From Opitutus terrae PB90-1 (GTDB lineage Bacteria; Verrucomicrobiota; Verrucomicrobiia; Opitutales; Opitutaceae), in assembly GCF_000019965.1 (NCBI RefSeq), contig NC_010571.1, forward strand, positions 4,163,001-4,227,000: 64,000 nt of DNA. Reading direction: 5' to 3'. A program made the position numbers and the translations under genes. Positions 18,393-27,649 of the stretch are shown one piece after another (the first letter of the stretch is position 1; each line of letters opens with the position of its first letter). The notes beneath the pieces were generated by a model. It ran no database searches. It was given only the letters and a program-made list of their open reading frames with translations, and was not told the DNA's origin.

Positions 18393-20393
18393 CTATCGGC
18401 CGACCTCGGTTTCGAACGGGATGGCGGGAAGACCGGCGCCGTTGAAGAGCGTGGCCTTGGGATTGGATTGCCAGGCGTAGCGGACGGCGACGGGGTTCAA
18501 CACCTCGGAGGACGAGACCACGACGGTGTCATCCACAATTTTGCCGTGGGCGCGGTGCCACACGCGGTCCTCACCGCAGAGGGCGAACTCCTCCGGCTGT
18601 TCGCCTTTGACGATCAGTCCGCCGTCGGTGTGCGTGAACGTGAGGCGCAGCGCGTTGGGCAGCCGCTCCACCGAGGCGAGTCGCGGGCCGGAATACGGCA
18701 CCTTCTTGCCGTAGTGCTTCGCCAGGGCGATCAGCGCGAGCCGCTCACCGACTTCCTTTTTGTCGACCGGGTGAATGTTGTCCGCGTTGCCGACGTCGAT
18801 CGCCACGGCCAGCCCCGAGTTCGGCACACTGTGGGCGACGAAATCCTGCGCGCCGCGCAACTCGGCCCAGCCGTCCGTCTCGGGCGGCGTGTCCTTGTGC
18901 TGCATGAACGCGGCGAGGCTGACGATGTAGAAGGGGAAATCGCCCTGGCCGAAGCTCCGGCGCCAGTCGGCGATCATCGCGGGCAGCAACGTGCGGTATT
19001 GCTGCGCGTGACTGGCGTTGGCTTCGCCCTGATACCAGAGCGCGCCCGTGAGGGCCAGGGGCGCGATCGGCGCGATCATGCCGTTGTAGAGCACGGCGGG
19101 CATCACCGGCCAGTTCTCATACCCGACTGGCAACGGGTGCGGCGGCCGCGCATCCACCGCGAGTTTGGCCTTCCACGCGCCCGCGAGCGGGATTTCAGTT
19201 TTGTCGCCCAACACCAGCTTGAGGTCCTCGGGCTTCGACATGAACCCGCCGTCCGGTTTGGTCTTGAGCACGCGGATGGTGATCTGATTTGGGCCCGGCT
19301 TGAGCGTGCCCTCGGGAATTCGGTAAACGCGTGGGTTCTCCACCCACGAACTCGCGCCGACCTGTCGGCCATTGATGAACGCGGTGTCCATCCGTTCGAC
19401 GACGCCGAGCCGAATCATCGCCATGCCGGCCGGCAGCGGATCAGGCAGCTCGATCGTGCGACGGAAATAGACCACCGCGGGCGTCTCGGGCACGCCCAGT
19501 TCGCGGAACCCGCCGGGAACAGTCACCGGCTTCCAGTCCGTCTCGTCGAACCCGGGCTGTGCCCAGGCGTTGTCCTTCTGGCCCGGATCATACTCGTCAT
19601 ACCAATGGGTGACGAAGTTGCCGTATTCCGGTGCGTGGTTCGCCCGCAGACGGGCCAGTTCATCGAGGTTCTGATCGAAGTCTTTTAGCGGCCGCAATGC
19701 TTCCGCACTGGTCCAGCTTTCCGCCGGCGTGCCGCCGACGGCGTCCTGCACGAGTCCGATCGGCACGTCCACGTCCTGCCGCAGCCGGCGCGCGAAGAAG
19801 TAGCCGACGGCGGAGAGCCCGCCCCAGCGCTGAGCCGCGGTCTCCGGCGAGCAAACCTTCCAGGAACCCTGCACGGTCGACGCGGGCGCGTAGGCGATTT
19901 GGGGGCGCACGATGAAGAATCGGATTTGCGGGTGGTCTGCCGCCTTGACCTCGTCGTTCCCGTTCCGCGCGTCGACGAGTGCCATCTCCATGTTCGATTG
20001 GCCGCCGCATAACCAGACGTCGCCGACCAGCACGTCGCGCAACTCGACGCGCTGAGGCCCGTCGATCACGATCGTATAAGGTCCGCCGACAGGCGGCGGC
20101 TCGATCGCGACGGACCAGCGCCCGTCTTGCTGCGCCACCGACCGAGCCGTGTGGTCGCCGACGGTCACGCGGACTTCAGCGCCCGGTTTGGTCCAGCCCC
20201 AGAGGGTGTTGGGCTTGCCGCGCTGCAGCACCATGGCGTCGCCGAAGATCGGACTGACGAACGGCAACGGAGCCTGGTCCGCTGCGCGGAGAACGCCCGA
20301 CGCGAGCACGCCGCACGCGAAAAAGGCAAACAGGGACCGGCGAAACGCCGCGAAGAGAATTCCGGATTTCATGAAAGGGTTGATCGTATTCAT
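18393..20393 (-). CDS. SASA-type acetylesterase, possible acetylxylan esterase
   Basis: This 666-residue exported protein shows the sialate O-acetylesterase (SASA) family features. LCGGQSNMEMAL carries the nucleophile Ser (~133), ALWYQGEANAS is the mid-domain block, and DNIHPVDKKEVG (~540) carries the Asp-His pair. A jelly-roll insertion (MDTAFINGRQVGAS) sits in the middle, as in long members. The ATG at 20393 overlaps the upstream TGA (ATGA), indicating translational coupling; an ATG at 20372 is an alternative. SASA-type proteins in xylan loci are acetylxylan esterases, so de-O-acetylation of xylan is a better guess than sialate deacetylation. No other sialic acid genes are present. Confidence 0.88.
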   Translation of the reverse strand: MNTINPFMKSGILFAAFRRSLFAFFACGVLASGVLRAADQAPLPFVSPIFGDAMVLQRGKPNTLWGWTKPGAEVRVTVGDHTARSVAQQDGRWSVAIEPPPVGGPYTIVIDGPQRVELRDVLVGDVWLCGGQSNMEMALVDARNGNDEVKAADHPQIRFFIVRPQIAYAPASTVQGSWKVCSPETAAQRWGGLSAVGYFFARRLRQDVDVPIGLVQDAVGGTPAESWTSAEALRPLKDFDQNLDELARLRANHAPEYGNFVTHWYDEYDPGQKDNAWAQPGFDETDWKPVTVPGGFRELGVPETPAVVYFRRTIELPDPLPAGMAMIRLGVVERMDTAFINGRQVGASSWVENPRVYRIPEGTLKPGPNQITIRVLKTKPDGGFMSKPEDLKLVLGDKTEIPLAGAWKAKLAVDARPPHPLPVGYENWPVMPAVLYNGMIAPIAPLALTGALWYQGEANASHAQQYRTLLPAMIADWRRSFGQGDFPFYIVSLAAFMQHKDTPPETDGWAELRGAQDFVAHSVPNSGLAVAIDVGNADNIHPVDKKEVGERLALIALAKHYGKKVPYSGPRLASVERLPNALRLTFTHTDGGLIVKGEQPEEFALCGEDRVWHRAHGKIVDDTVVVSSSEVLNPVAVRYAWQSNPKATLFNGAGLPAIPFETEVGR

Positions 20394-22663
20394 CGGGTTG
20401 CGCCGGTTGCTGACGGACTGGGTTTGCCGGCGAGCAACTGGAACAGTTCAGGATCATGCTCCTCCAGTCCCGTGATGCTATAGAGGTGATTGGCCGAGAT
20501 CCATGGCAACCAGAACCGGTGGCCGCTGGTGCCGCGGCCGCCGCCGCCCGGGCCGAGCCGGAAGCCCTCCTGTTGCCAGCCAATCCCCTTCAAATCGTAT
20601 TGTCGGCCGGGGAGCGCGACCATCGATTTCGTCGCGTGCAGGAGCAGGCGCGCGACGTCGAGGTAGTGCTGGTCTTGCGTGAGCGTGTAGAGCTTCGCAT
20701 AGGCGGGCGCGGACCAGTCGAGATATTCGTCCGCGCTGCCGGAATGCAGTGCGGTGATGCCCTGCAGCCCGATCGTGGGCACGCCTTTTTTCCAGCGCAG
20801 ATCCGCGTCGTTCGCATCAAGCGGCATCGGCAGGTTCCAGATCCACATCCATGTCTCGGCGAAGTCTGCGGCCGCACGCGCGCGTTCGAGCCACTTGGCA
20901 TCATGGGTCGATTCGTAGAGGCTCAGGAACGCCTCGAGACTCAGCATGCCGGCTTCCTTGTCGGTGATGTTGGGATTGTCGCTTGCGCCGCCGATATAGA
21001 GCCCGCGCACGCCCCAGCTCGTCCACACAAACTCGGCGGCGCGGAGGGCGGCCTGCTGGTAGCGAGGATCGCCCGTCTCGTCGCTCATCAACACCAGCAG
21101 CGGCACGGGACAGTAGCTCGTGGTGCCGGTCGGCTCCGCGACTTCATTGCTGCCGACTTTCCAGCGGCGGGGGAACGATCCATCCGCGCGCTGTTGTCCG
21201 AGCAGCCAGTCCGCGTAGGTCTTGACCCAGTTGAACCACTCCGGATGCGACCGGCCGAACGCGCGTTCGCGTTGGTAGGCCCGGATCAGCACGCGCATGT
21301 CCTCGGTCGCGTTGCGCAGCCACGGTGCGAGCCAGATGTGATCCCACGGCTTGCCGGTGGCGAGATCGTAGCCGGTGCCCTGCAGCGGGACGGTAGGCAG
21401 TGCCTCGATCAGTGACTGGATGATCGCGAGGCCCGTCTGGCGCATCTTCTGGCCACGCTCCGACGGATCGCGGTCGCCCTCGCGCAGCAGCTGATCCGCG
21501 CATTCGATCGTTTTCCCCACGAAGCCCATCGCGATCATCGTCCAATTCCACTGCTGCTGATTGACGACCGTGCTGCGCACGAAAGGAATGCCGGTGCGGC
21601 CGTCGATGGTGACGGCTTGCGCCGCCAAGTGATCGATCAGCACGCGGCGCATTTGTTCGACATCGATCGGCGTGACCTCGGGCCGCAGCGTCTCCCAAGC
21701 CCAGCGCCAGCTGTCGCGCGTCAGCTCGCGGAAAGACTCCTGTTGCCCGAAGCGGAAGCTCACTGCGTAGCGGTGAGCCGTGCCGGCGGCGATCGGATGA
21801 TAACGACGGATCCAGCGCGGAGGAGTTTGCGCGCCAGGCGGACCGACGTAGAGCGAGGCCGAGCCGGGGAACCGGAAGCCGAACTCGACCGGTCTGCCTT
21901 CCGTCTGCCACGCGCCCAGCGCGCCGAATTGGATGCGCGCATCGATCATCACGGCCTGGGTGAGCCGGGTTTCTTCGACTGTAGAGTCGCCGCGCGGCGC
22001 GGGATTCAGCATGGCGACGGACGCGCCGCCTTTGAACGAGACGGCGAAGAGCGGCGCGGGCAGCATGTCCTCGCGCAGGAGAAAGCGTCGCGCAGCGTGG
22101 TTCAACGTGCCGCCGGGTGAGCGCTCACCATCGTAGGTAGGATCGCCATAAAGCGCGCCCGGGGCGAGGCAACTCACATCGCCCCAGTCGACCGACGGAT
22201 CGACGGTGAGCTCAACCGACGAGCCAAAACCGCCCGGCGCGTTTCCGTTAACCTCGATGATCCGGTGCACGGTGGCGACCGCTCCGTCGATGGTCCAGCG
22301 ATCCCACACGCGGAACACCACGCCGCCGTCGGATGGGATTTCCGCTCGTGCGTCGACGGTCCCTGCGATCGACGGCTCGACCCTGGTGTAGCCCGCGGCG
22401 AGCGTGCGCATGTCGTCGTCCGAGCGATAGAGCTCGATTCGCGCCGGCTGCGGTTGTCGGAAGGCAGGAGCGGCGGCGCCGTCGATCGCGACTCCCCATT
22501 GGCCCGTGGCGCTCCGGACGAACGCGACCGCGGCGCCGGTCGGCAACCGGCCTAGTTCGACGCGATCGCCGGACTGGGCGAACGCGGTGGAACCGACGAG
22601 GACCAGGCTCAGCGCCAGGCAGCGGTCAAGCTGCGAGGCACGCCACGACTTGAAGAGGCGCAT
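20390..22663 (-). CDS. Exported (alpha/alpha)6-barrel, six-hairpin-like protein of unassigned family
   Basis: This 757-residue protein has a signal peptide (CLALSLVLVGSTAFAQ). The N-terminal ~310 residues are beta-rich. Helical hairpin repeats typical of six-hairpin glycosidases follow, with WNWTMIAMGFVGKTIECADQL, LAPWLRNATEDMRVLIRAY, WVKTYADWLLGQQRADGSF and WLERARAAADFAETWMW. Conserved-looking acidic residues lie in these helices, but I cannot assign a GH or PL family or catalytic pair. It heads a small cluster with the SASA esterase (ATGA overlap). Candidate roles are a xylan exo-glycosidase or an uronate-acting enzyme. ATG 22663 has no Shine-Dalgarno. A strong palindrome lies 119 nt upstream. 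Confidence 0.75.
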   Translation of the reverse strand: MRLFKSWRASQLDRCLALSLVLVGSTAFAQSGDRVELGRLPTGAAVAFVRSATGQWGVAIDGAAAPAFRQPQPARIELYRSDDDMRTLAAGYTRVEPSIAGTVDARAEIPSDGGVVFRVWDRWTIDGAVATVHRIIEVNGNAPGGFGSSVELTVDPSVDWGDVSCLAPGALYGDPTYDGERSPGGTLNHAARRFLLREDMLPAPLFAVSFKGGASVAMLNPAPRGDSTVEETRLTQAVMIDARIQFGALGAWQTEGRPVEFGFRFPGSASLYVGPPGAQTPPRWIRRYHPIAAGTAHRYAVSFRFGQQESFRELTRDSWRWAWETLRPEVTPIDVEQMRRVLIDHLAAQAVTIDGRTGIPFVRSTVVNQQQWNWTMIAMGFVGKTIECADQLLREGDRDPSERGQKMRQTGLAIIQSLIEALPTVPLQGTGYDLATGKPWDHIWLAPWLRNATEDMRVLIRAYQRERAFGRSHPEWFNWVKTYADWLLGQQRADGSFPRRWKVGSNEVAEPTGTTSYCPVPLLVLMSDETGDPRYQQAALRAAEFVWTSWGVRGLYIGGASDNPNITDKEAGMLSLEAFLSLYESTHDAKWLERARAAADFAETWMWIWNLPMPLDANDADLRWKKGVPTIGLQGITALHSGSADEYLDWSAPAYAKLYTLTQDQHYLDVARLLLHATKSMVALPGRQYDLKGIGWQQEGFRLGPGGGGRGTSGHRFWLPWISANHLYSITGLEEHDPELFQLLAGKPSPSATGATR

Positions 22664-22781
22664 GGTGGCAGGAGGGGTTCAGCGAAGGCGAAGACGCATG
22701 GGATAGTCGCTCATGGGAAAGCGAAGATGCGGGAAATTGTTCGTGGCGGAATTTTCGTGGCGCCGAAATCGGGAACGGACG

Positions 22782-22813
22782 GCCCAACCTATGTCCTCGG
22801 GTATAGGTTGGGC
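22782..22813. promoter_or_regulatory. 32-bp palindrome, candidate operator of the six-hairpin/SASA genes
   Basis: Perfect 11-nt arms GCCCAACCTAT (22782-22792) and ATAGGTTGGGC (22803-22813) flank GTCCTCGGGT. It lies between the GH51 stop at 22892 and the six-hairpin ATG at 22663. The core CCTAT-N10-ATAGG has the same spacing class as the copy at 56281 (CCTA-N12-TAGG in both), with 16 of 21 positions identical. The 20-22 bp ACCTAT...ATAGGT layout resembles binding sites of LuxR/NarL-type regulators. It could also form an RNA hairpin. Confidence 0.65.
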
Positions 22814-22891
22814 GGCAAGTTTCGGTCCGGGCAAGGTCGCGCAAGGAACTGAGGGCGGGGAATGAATCGCGGCGCTCGTGGTCTCGAAGTC

Positions 22892-24985
22892 CTACGGCCG
22901 CGCCGAGCCGCCGTGTATCTCGATTACGGCGACGGTGTAAGCCGGAAGATCGAGCGCGAGGTCGCGCGTGTAGGGCAGGGTGGATTCGACCGGGTGAATG
23001 GTCTTCGGCGCCGCCAGCGAGTTCTCGGCGTCAGGCGCGGCGGTGACCATCGCGACCGTCACAGTCGCGGCAGTTGGAAGGCGCGCGCCCTGGAGCCGGG
23101 CGAGGAGCGTGTGCGGCTGGCCGTCGTAGTTCACCGCCTTGATGACCAACCGCTGATCATCCTCGCTGCCGGAGGCGATCGCGTCGACGGTGCCCGCAGT
23201 CCAGTCCGTCGGCTTCATTTGCGAGATGTCGTCAAAAAAGTCCGCCCGGCGCGGAATGTCGCTGAAGGTGCCGGAGGTATAGGCGTAGCGTTTGGGCGCG
23301 TAATGGTCGCGAAACAGTTTCTCGGCCACGTAGCCTCCGCCGGGGAACCACGTGGCGTGGTCGTGATAAATCCAGGCCCGCCACTCGGGATTGTCGGTGG
23401 TGTTGCGCATCAGCAGCGCGGGACAGGTCAGGTCGACCATCGGGCTCAGCTTCTCGTAGCTCATGAGCAGGCCGGCGGCGTGCAGCCCCGCGCGCCAGTC
23501 GGCGGTGCGGCACAGACCCCATTCCAGCACGGCGATCCTGATCTGCGGATGCGCCGAAGCGCGCACGTAGTCACCGAGCTTTTCCAGGTAGTCCTCGATC
23601 CGTCGCACGCCGGTGGCGTAATTCTCCGGTTCATATTCGTAGTTGTGGCAACCGAGGAGGTCGAAGTTCTCGCCCGCCAGATCGATCAGCTTCTGACTCC
23701 AGTTGAGGTCGTTGGAACGTTTCTGCCCGGCCGCGACGATCTTCACGGCGGGTGCGATCTCGCGCAGCCGGCTGCCATAGGCATTGACGATCGCGGCATA
23801 GGCCTCGGGCGTGTGCCCGTGGTTCATCGGCTCGTTGTCGATCTGGATGTAAGGCACGCGATACGGCTCGGCATGACCATTGGCCGCGCGGCGGCGGCCC
23901 CATTCGGTGGTGGGTGCGTCGAGCAGGTAATGCACCCAGTTCATCGCATACTCGATCTGCTCCGGTGCGGTGCTGGTGGCGTTCAGCACGATCATCGGCT
24001 CCGTGCCGAGTTGGCGGCAGAGTTCGAGAAACTCGTCGGTGCCGAAACCGTAGTAGTCGGAATAGCCGCCCCAGATCGTGTTCGGGTGGAATTTCCGGGA
24101 CACCGCCGGGCCGATGCCGTCCTGCCATTGGTAAATCGACGCAAAGGAACCGCCGGGCCAGCGGATGAACGGAGGCCGCAGCGCCTTGAGCGATTCGAGC
24201 AAATCGGGGCGGAGCTTGCCCTCGGCTCGGGAGTCGGCGCGCATCAGTGACACAAAATCCACGAGCACGGCGCCCGTGCCAGCGCCGACGATTTCGAGCG
24301 ACGCTTGCGGATCGGTGGCCGGACTCTCGAAACGGAAAGGCAATTCCTGCCAGACCGTGCCGCTCGTTTTCAGCGGCAGCTGCGCGAGCTCGCGTCCCGC
24401 CGAGTCGACGACGCGCAACCGGACCGCAAGGTTGCCTTCGATGGGCTTGAGCCAGACCGAGCCATCGTAGGTTGATCCGGCCTCGAGGTAGAGACGATCC
24501 TGCCGCAACCCGGCGGTGCCTGCCGTCGCGGCGAGCCGCACGCTGCGCTCGCCCTGCTCAAATCTTTCCTCGACCACCGTGGCGGTGCCGTTTTCGCCGA
24601 AAGGTTTCCAGTAGTCCGCGAAGTCCCGGCCCTCGAAACCCTGGCCGCGGACCTGCTCGGCGTAGAGCCCGTCGACGACGGAGTGATTGATATGTTCGAG
24701 GAAGTGGCCGTAGATGCGCTCATCGATTTGGCCGGGCACGCGGTCGGTATCGACGAGTAGCACGGCGACGCCGGCGTTGGCCGCCGGGGGGACCAGGGCG
24801 GCGATCGCGAGCACCGCCGCGAGCCACGCGGCGGGGCGCCGGATTGTGGCGTGGCGCGTGAGCGCCGGGAAATGGAGGGCAGCGGTTTCCCACTGCTCGC
24901 GCAGCGAGCCACAGGAAATCGGGTGGGCGGGGAGGCAAGGAAGCATTTTGCGGGACGGGATAAGGGGATGGAAAGAGCCGCGCAT
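22892..24985 (-). CDS. GH51 alpha-L-arabinofuranosidase
   Basis: The protein is about 697 residues from ATG 24985, which overlaps the upstream TGA by one base (TGATG); a GTG one codon earlier and an ATG at 24946 are alternatives. The signal segment (RPAAWLAAVLAIAALVPPAA) is preceded by an unusually long ~50-residue n-region, so the true start may be internal. GH51 features are ERIYGHFLEHINHSVVDGLY, a beta-sandwich insert, PPFIRWPGGSFASIYQWQDG, acid/base Glu in YIQIDNEPMN and nucleophile Glu in IAVLEWGLC. It removes arabinofuranose from arabinoxylan or arabinan. It is coupled to the GH67N-like gene. Confidence 0.92.
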   Translation of the reverse strand: MRGSFHPLIPSRKMLPCLPAHPISCGSLREQWETAALHFPALTRHATIRRPAAWLAAVLAIAALVPPAANAGVAVLLVDTDRVPGQIDERIYGHFLEHINHSVVDGLYAEQVRGQGFEGRDFADYWKPFGENGTATVVEERFEQGERSVRLAATAGTAGLRQDRLYLEAGSTYDGSVWLKPIEGNLAVRLRVVDSAGRELAQLPLKTSGTVWQELPFRFESPATDPQASLEIVGAGTGAVLVDFVSLMRADSRAEGKLRPDLLESLKALRPPFIRWPGGSFASIYQWQDGIGPAVSRKFHPNTIWGGYSDYYGFGTDEFLELCRQLGTEPMIVLNATSTAPEQIEYAMNWVHYLLDAPTTEWGRRRAANGHAEPYRVPYIQIDNEPMNHGHTPEAYAAIVNAYGSRLREIAPAVKIVAAGQKRSNDLNWSQKLIDLAGENFDLLGCHNYEYEPENYATGVRRIEDYLEKLGDYVRASAHPQIRIAVLEWGLCRTADWRAGLHAAGLLMSYEKLSPMVDLTCPALLMRNTTDNPEWRAWIYHDHATWFPGGGYVAEKLFRDHYAPKRYAYTSGTFSDIPRRADFFDDISQMKPTDWTAGTVDAIASGSEDDQRLVIKAVNYDGQPHTLLARLQGARLPTAATVTVAMVTAAPDAENSLAAPKTIHPVESTLPYTRDLALDLPAYTVAVIEIHGGSARP

Positions 24986-27555
24986 CACCGTTGAAGATGC
25001 ACGAACACGCAGGGGGGCTCGCGGCGGAAGTCCGGCCAGATCGCGCCGTTGCCGGCGCCGTCGATCGCCTCGATGAAATACATCACGTCCCAGGTCGATC
25101 CGACGAATTCCCCGGGAATCGTAGCGGCGAACTCGTTGGGCGCCCCGGTCGGCTGCAGGTCGGCGCTCTCGTAATCCTCGTATTGCGTGACGTGCCGGTA
25201 GCGGAGGCGCAGCGACCGCACGCCAGAGGGATCGGTCGCGCGGGCGACGAGCCGGATCGGTCGGCCGACGGGCGCTGTTGTGATCCGGGTGTGCTCCACG
25301 ACCGGCGGTGTGCGGTCGCCGCTGGTCGCGGGCGTCCAGGCCGCCTCGTGGTCCACGGCGTCGGCCGGGTGAGCTTGCTCGTCGAGCTGGCGCAAGTTCG
25401 CTTCGAGGACCGGCAGCTCGTCGCGCCAGTGACCGCAGAGGTTCTGGTCGCGGGCGCCCATCGCCAGATCGAAGGCGTAGCGATCACCGGCGATCGCGAC
25501 GAGTTCGCGCCAGGCGGCGATCGCCTCCTTTTCGCCGGCGGTGGCGGCGAGCAACTCGGCCTGCCGGTGGCCCTGCAGGAAGAGGTTGTAGTGCACCGCC
25601 GCCAGACTGCGTCGGGCGTGAAACCGCGCGAGCTGGGCCAGGATCTTCAGGTCGGTGACCGTCGATTCGAACTCTTTGCCGCGCCGGTCGCCGATCGCCG
25701 CCTCGGCCCCGCGCACGCTCGCCAGGACAGCGTCCGCCGTGGCGTCGAACCAGCGGCTCGTCGCGTCGGGCGTGACCTTGGCGGTGGCACCGCCCGCGAG
25801 GATCCGCGTCGCGGCGTCGGCGAAACTTTCGAACAACGCGACATCGGTCGCCTCGTTGTCGGCATACTCCGCCAGCGAACCGCCGAGCGTCTGGCGCTCG
25901 GCCCACCCGCGGGTGGTGGGAAAGCCAGAATACGGATACACCGAAGCCACGATGCGCGGCAGGATCTGCGAGGCCTGCTGCAGACCGGTCTCGAGCTCAG
26001 TCGCGGCATTGCCGAAACGGCGGCGGAACTCGCGCTGCCACACTGCGGGCGGCGTGGCGGGATTGTAGCCCAACCGGCCCCACAGCTGGAAGAAGTGCCA
26101 GTAGCGCTCGAACTCGTAGTCATAATACCGGTATTTCTCCGGCAGGAGATCGAACGTCGGCTGGTCCGGCTGCTGCGCTTCCATCTTGGTCGCGAGCGGC
26201 TCCTGCACGTCCCAGTTGGGGCTGGCGTAGAGCGCCGTGGTCGCGCCGTAGCGCCGGACGTAGTCGGGATCGCCCCAAAGCAGGACGCGCGAAGTGCCGC
26301 CGTTCCAGAGCCGCCAGGTCATCTGATAGCGCTGCGGATAGCGGAGAAAATCCGCGTAGCCGTGACGGCGGTTGTGCTGGTCGGGCGGATTGACGTGCAT
26401 GGGGTGGAAGGGCAGCCCCATTTGCTCCATCCAGTATTTCGTTTCGACCCGCACGTTGAGGCCGCACTGGAGCGCGGTATCGATCACCACGTCGGGCGTG
26501 CCTTTGCCGCGCAGCTCGACCAGCATGCCCGGTTTCGTGGCCTGGAGGTTCGCGAAAACCGCGCGCCAGAAACCCTCCATCTCCTCGCGCGTGAGCCCCG
26601 ATTCCTCGTGAATGCGGAAGTGCAGCGCATCGACCGCCGGCACGCGCACGAGCAGTTCGCGCAGCGAGGCGAGCGTATAGGCGTTGAGATTCTCCTTGGT
26701 GACGCCTTCGACCGAGTTGGGGATCGAACGGCCCTTGAATTCGTCGACCCAGCCGGCGCCGCCGGCTTGCACGCCACCGCGGTAGATGTGGTCCCAGATC
26801 CCGAGCGTAACGGTGATGCCGCGCGCATGGGCCAATGCGATCAGACGGTTGAGCGCGGCGAGATTGCGGTGCTGCAGTTCCGGCGTGAGGTCCACCATGT
26901 GCACGCCGGGGAAACCCGGGGTATCGAAAAAGTAGGGATACGGCGGCGCGAGGAAGCCGCCGTTCTCGTAGCCGAAGATGAGCAGGAAACGGTTGAAGCG
27001 ATCGGCGGCGAGCAGGTCGAAGTAGCGCGCCCAGTACGCCTCGTCGTAGAAGCGACTCTCCCAGTAGGCACGGTTCATCGTGTAGACCGAGAGGGCCCGG
27101 TCCCGGATTGTCGGTCGTTCCTCGACCTCGCCGATCGCGGAGAACAAGTCAGACGCATCGGTGGCGGCAGTGATGCTGGCTGCCGCTTCGAGCAAGGCAT
27201 ACATCACCCCGCGATCGTCGGCGCCGGCAAACAGGGCGGCGGGCGTGGACCCGATCGCGAATTTCTTCACGGCAAGCGCTTCCGGCTGGTCGAGAGGCGA
27301 CGCGAGCTTCGGAACCGACGGCCAGGCCGCAAGGGTGGCACCGAGACCCACGCAGACGATTCCGTCGCCGCTGGCGCGCTCGATGCCAGAAATCTGCTCG
27401 ACCTGCCACCCGTGCGCGCGAACCGCAGCCTCGAACTTGGCGATGCCATGCCGGGCAGGTGCGCCAAGACCCGGCGCCTCTAGAATCGAAAGCGTGCGCG
27501 CCGGCGCGACGAGTGCGAAAGCGAACGAGAAGAGCAGAACGAGAGAAAGGCGCAC
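24985..27555 (-). CDS. GH67N/GH115-like protein, candidate alpha-glucuronidase
   Basis: The protein is 856 residues from a GTG start at 27555, the only in-frame option before the signal peptide (LSLVLLFSFAFALVAPA). Residues ~20-130 resemble the GH67/GH20 N-terminal alpha/beta domain, ending in ADDRGVMYALLEAA. A TIM-barrel-like region follows, with RFNRFLLIFGYENGG, ARGITVTLGIWDHIYRGG, LHFRIHEESGLTREEM (Glu 317/318) and VLLWGDPDYVRR. A helical region and a C-terminal beta-sandwich (PPVVEHTRITTAPVGRPIR) complete it. Its length and context next to GH51, GH10 and esterases suggest removal of 4-O-methylglucuronosyl groups from xylan. This is inference, and it lacks an obvious canonical GH67 active site. 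Confidence 0.7.
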   Translation of the reverse strand: MRLSLVLLFSFAFALVAPARTLSILEAPGLGAPARHGIAKFEAAVRAHGWQVEQISGIERASGDGIVCVGLGATLAAWPSVPKLASPLDQPEALAVKKFAIGSTPAALFAGADDRGVMYALLEAAASITAATDASDLFSAIGEVEERPTIRDRALSVYTMNRAYWESRFYDEAYWARYFDLLAADRFNRFLLIFGYENGGFLAPPYPYFFDTPGFPGVHMVDLTPELQHRNLAALNRLIALAHARGITVTLGIWDHIYRGGVQAGGAGWVDEFKGRSIPNSVEGVTKENLNAYTLASLRELLVRVPAVDALHFRIHEESGLTREEMEGFWRAVFANLQATKPGMLVELRGKGTPDVVIDTALQCGLNVRVETKYWMEQMGLPFHPMHVNPPDQHNRRHGYADFLRYPQRYQMTWRLWNGGTSRVLLWGDPDYVRRYGATTALYASPNWDVQEPLATKMEAQQPDQPTFDLLPEKYRYYDYEFERYWHFFQLWGRLGYNPATPPAVWQREFRRRFGNAATELETGLQQASQILPRIVASVYPYSGFPTTRGWAERQTLGGSLAEYADNEATDVALFESFADAATRILAGGATAKVTPDATSRWFDATADAVLASVRGAEAAIGDRRGKEFESTVTDLKILAQLARFHARRSLAAVHYNLFLQGHRQAELLAATAGEKEAIAAWRELVAIAGDRYAFDLAMGARDQNLCGHWRDELPVLEANLRQLDEQAHPADAVDHEAAWTPATSGDRTPPVVEHTRITTAPVGRPIRLVARATDPSGVRSLRLRYRHVTQYEDYESADLQPTGAPNEFAATIPGEFVGSTWDVMYFIEAIDGAGNGAIWPDFRREPPCVFVHLQR

Positions 27556-27649
27556 GGGACGGTTGGCGAAGAGGTCGCTGTGCCCGGGAGGATGGCGGAC
27601 GCGCTCGTCACCGCCCGGGCCGGAGGCGAGGCCTTGGTCGCGAGGCGAA

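Noticed and set aside
18393-20393. Sialic acid metabolism suggested by the sialate O-acetylesterase annotation
   Set aside because: No sialidase, lyase or transporter is present. SASA-fold proteins in xylan loci act as acetylxylan esterases.
24991-27483. 830-codon open frame on the + strand opposite the GH67N-like gene
   Set aside because: It is an antisense shadow of high GC at third positions. The minus-strand frame has a signal peptide and domain motifs; the plus frame has none.
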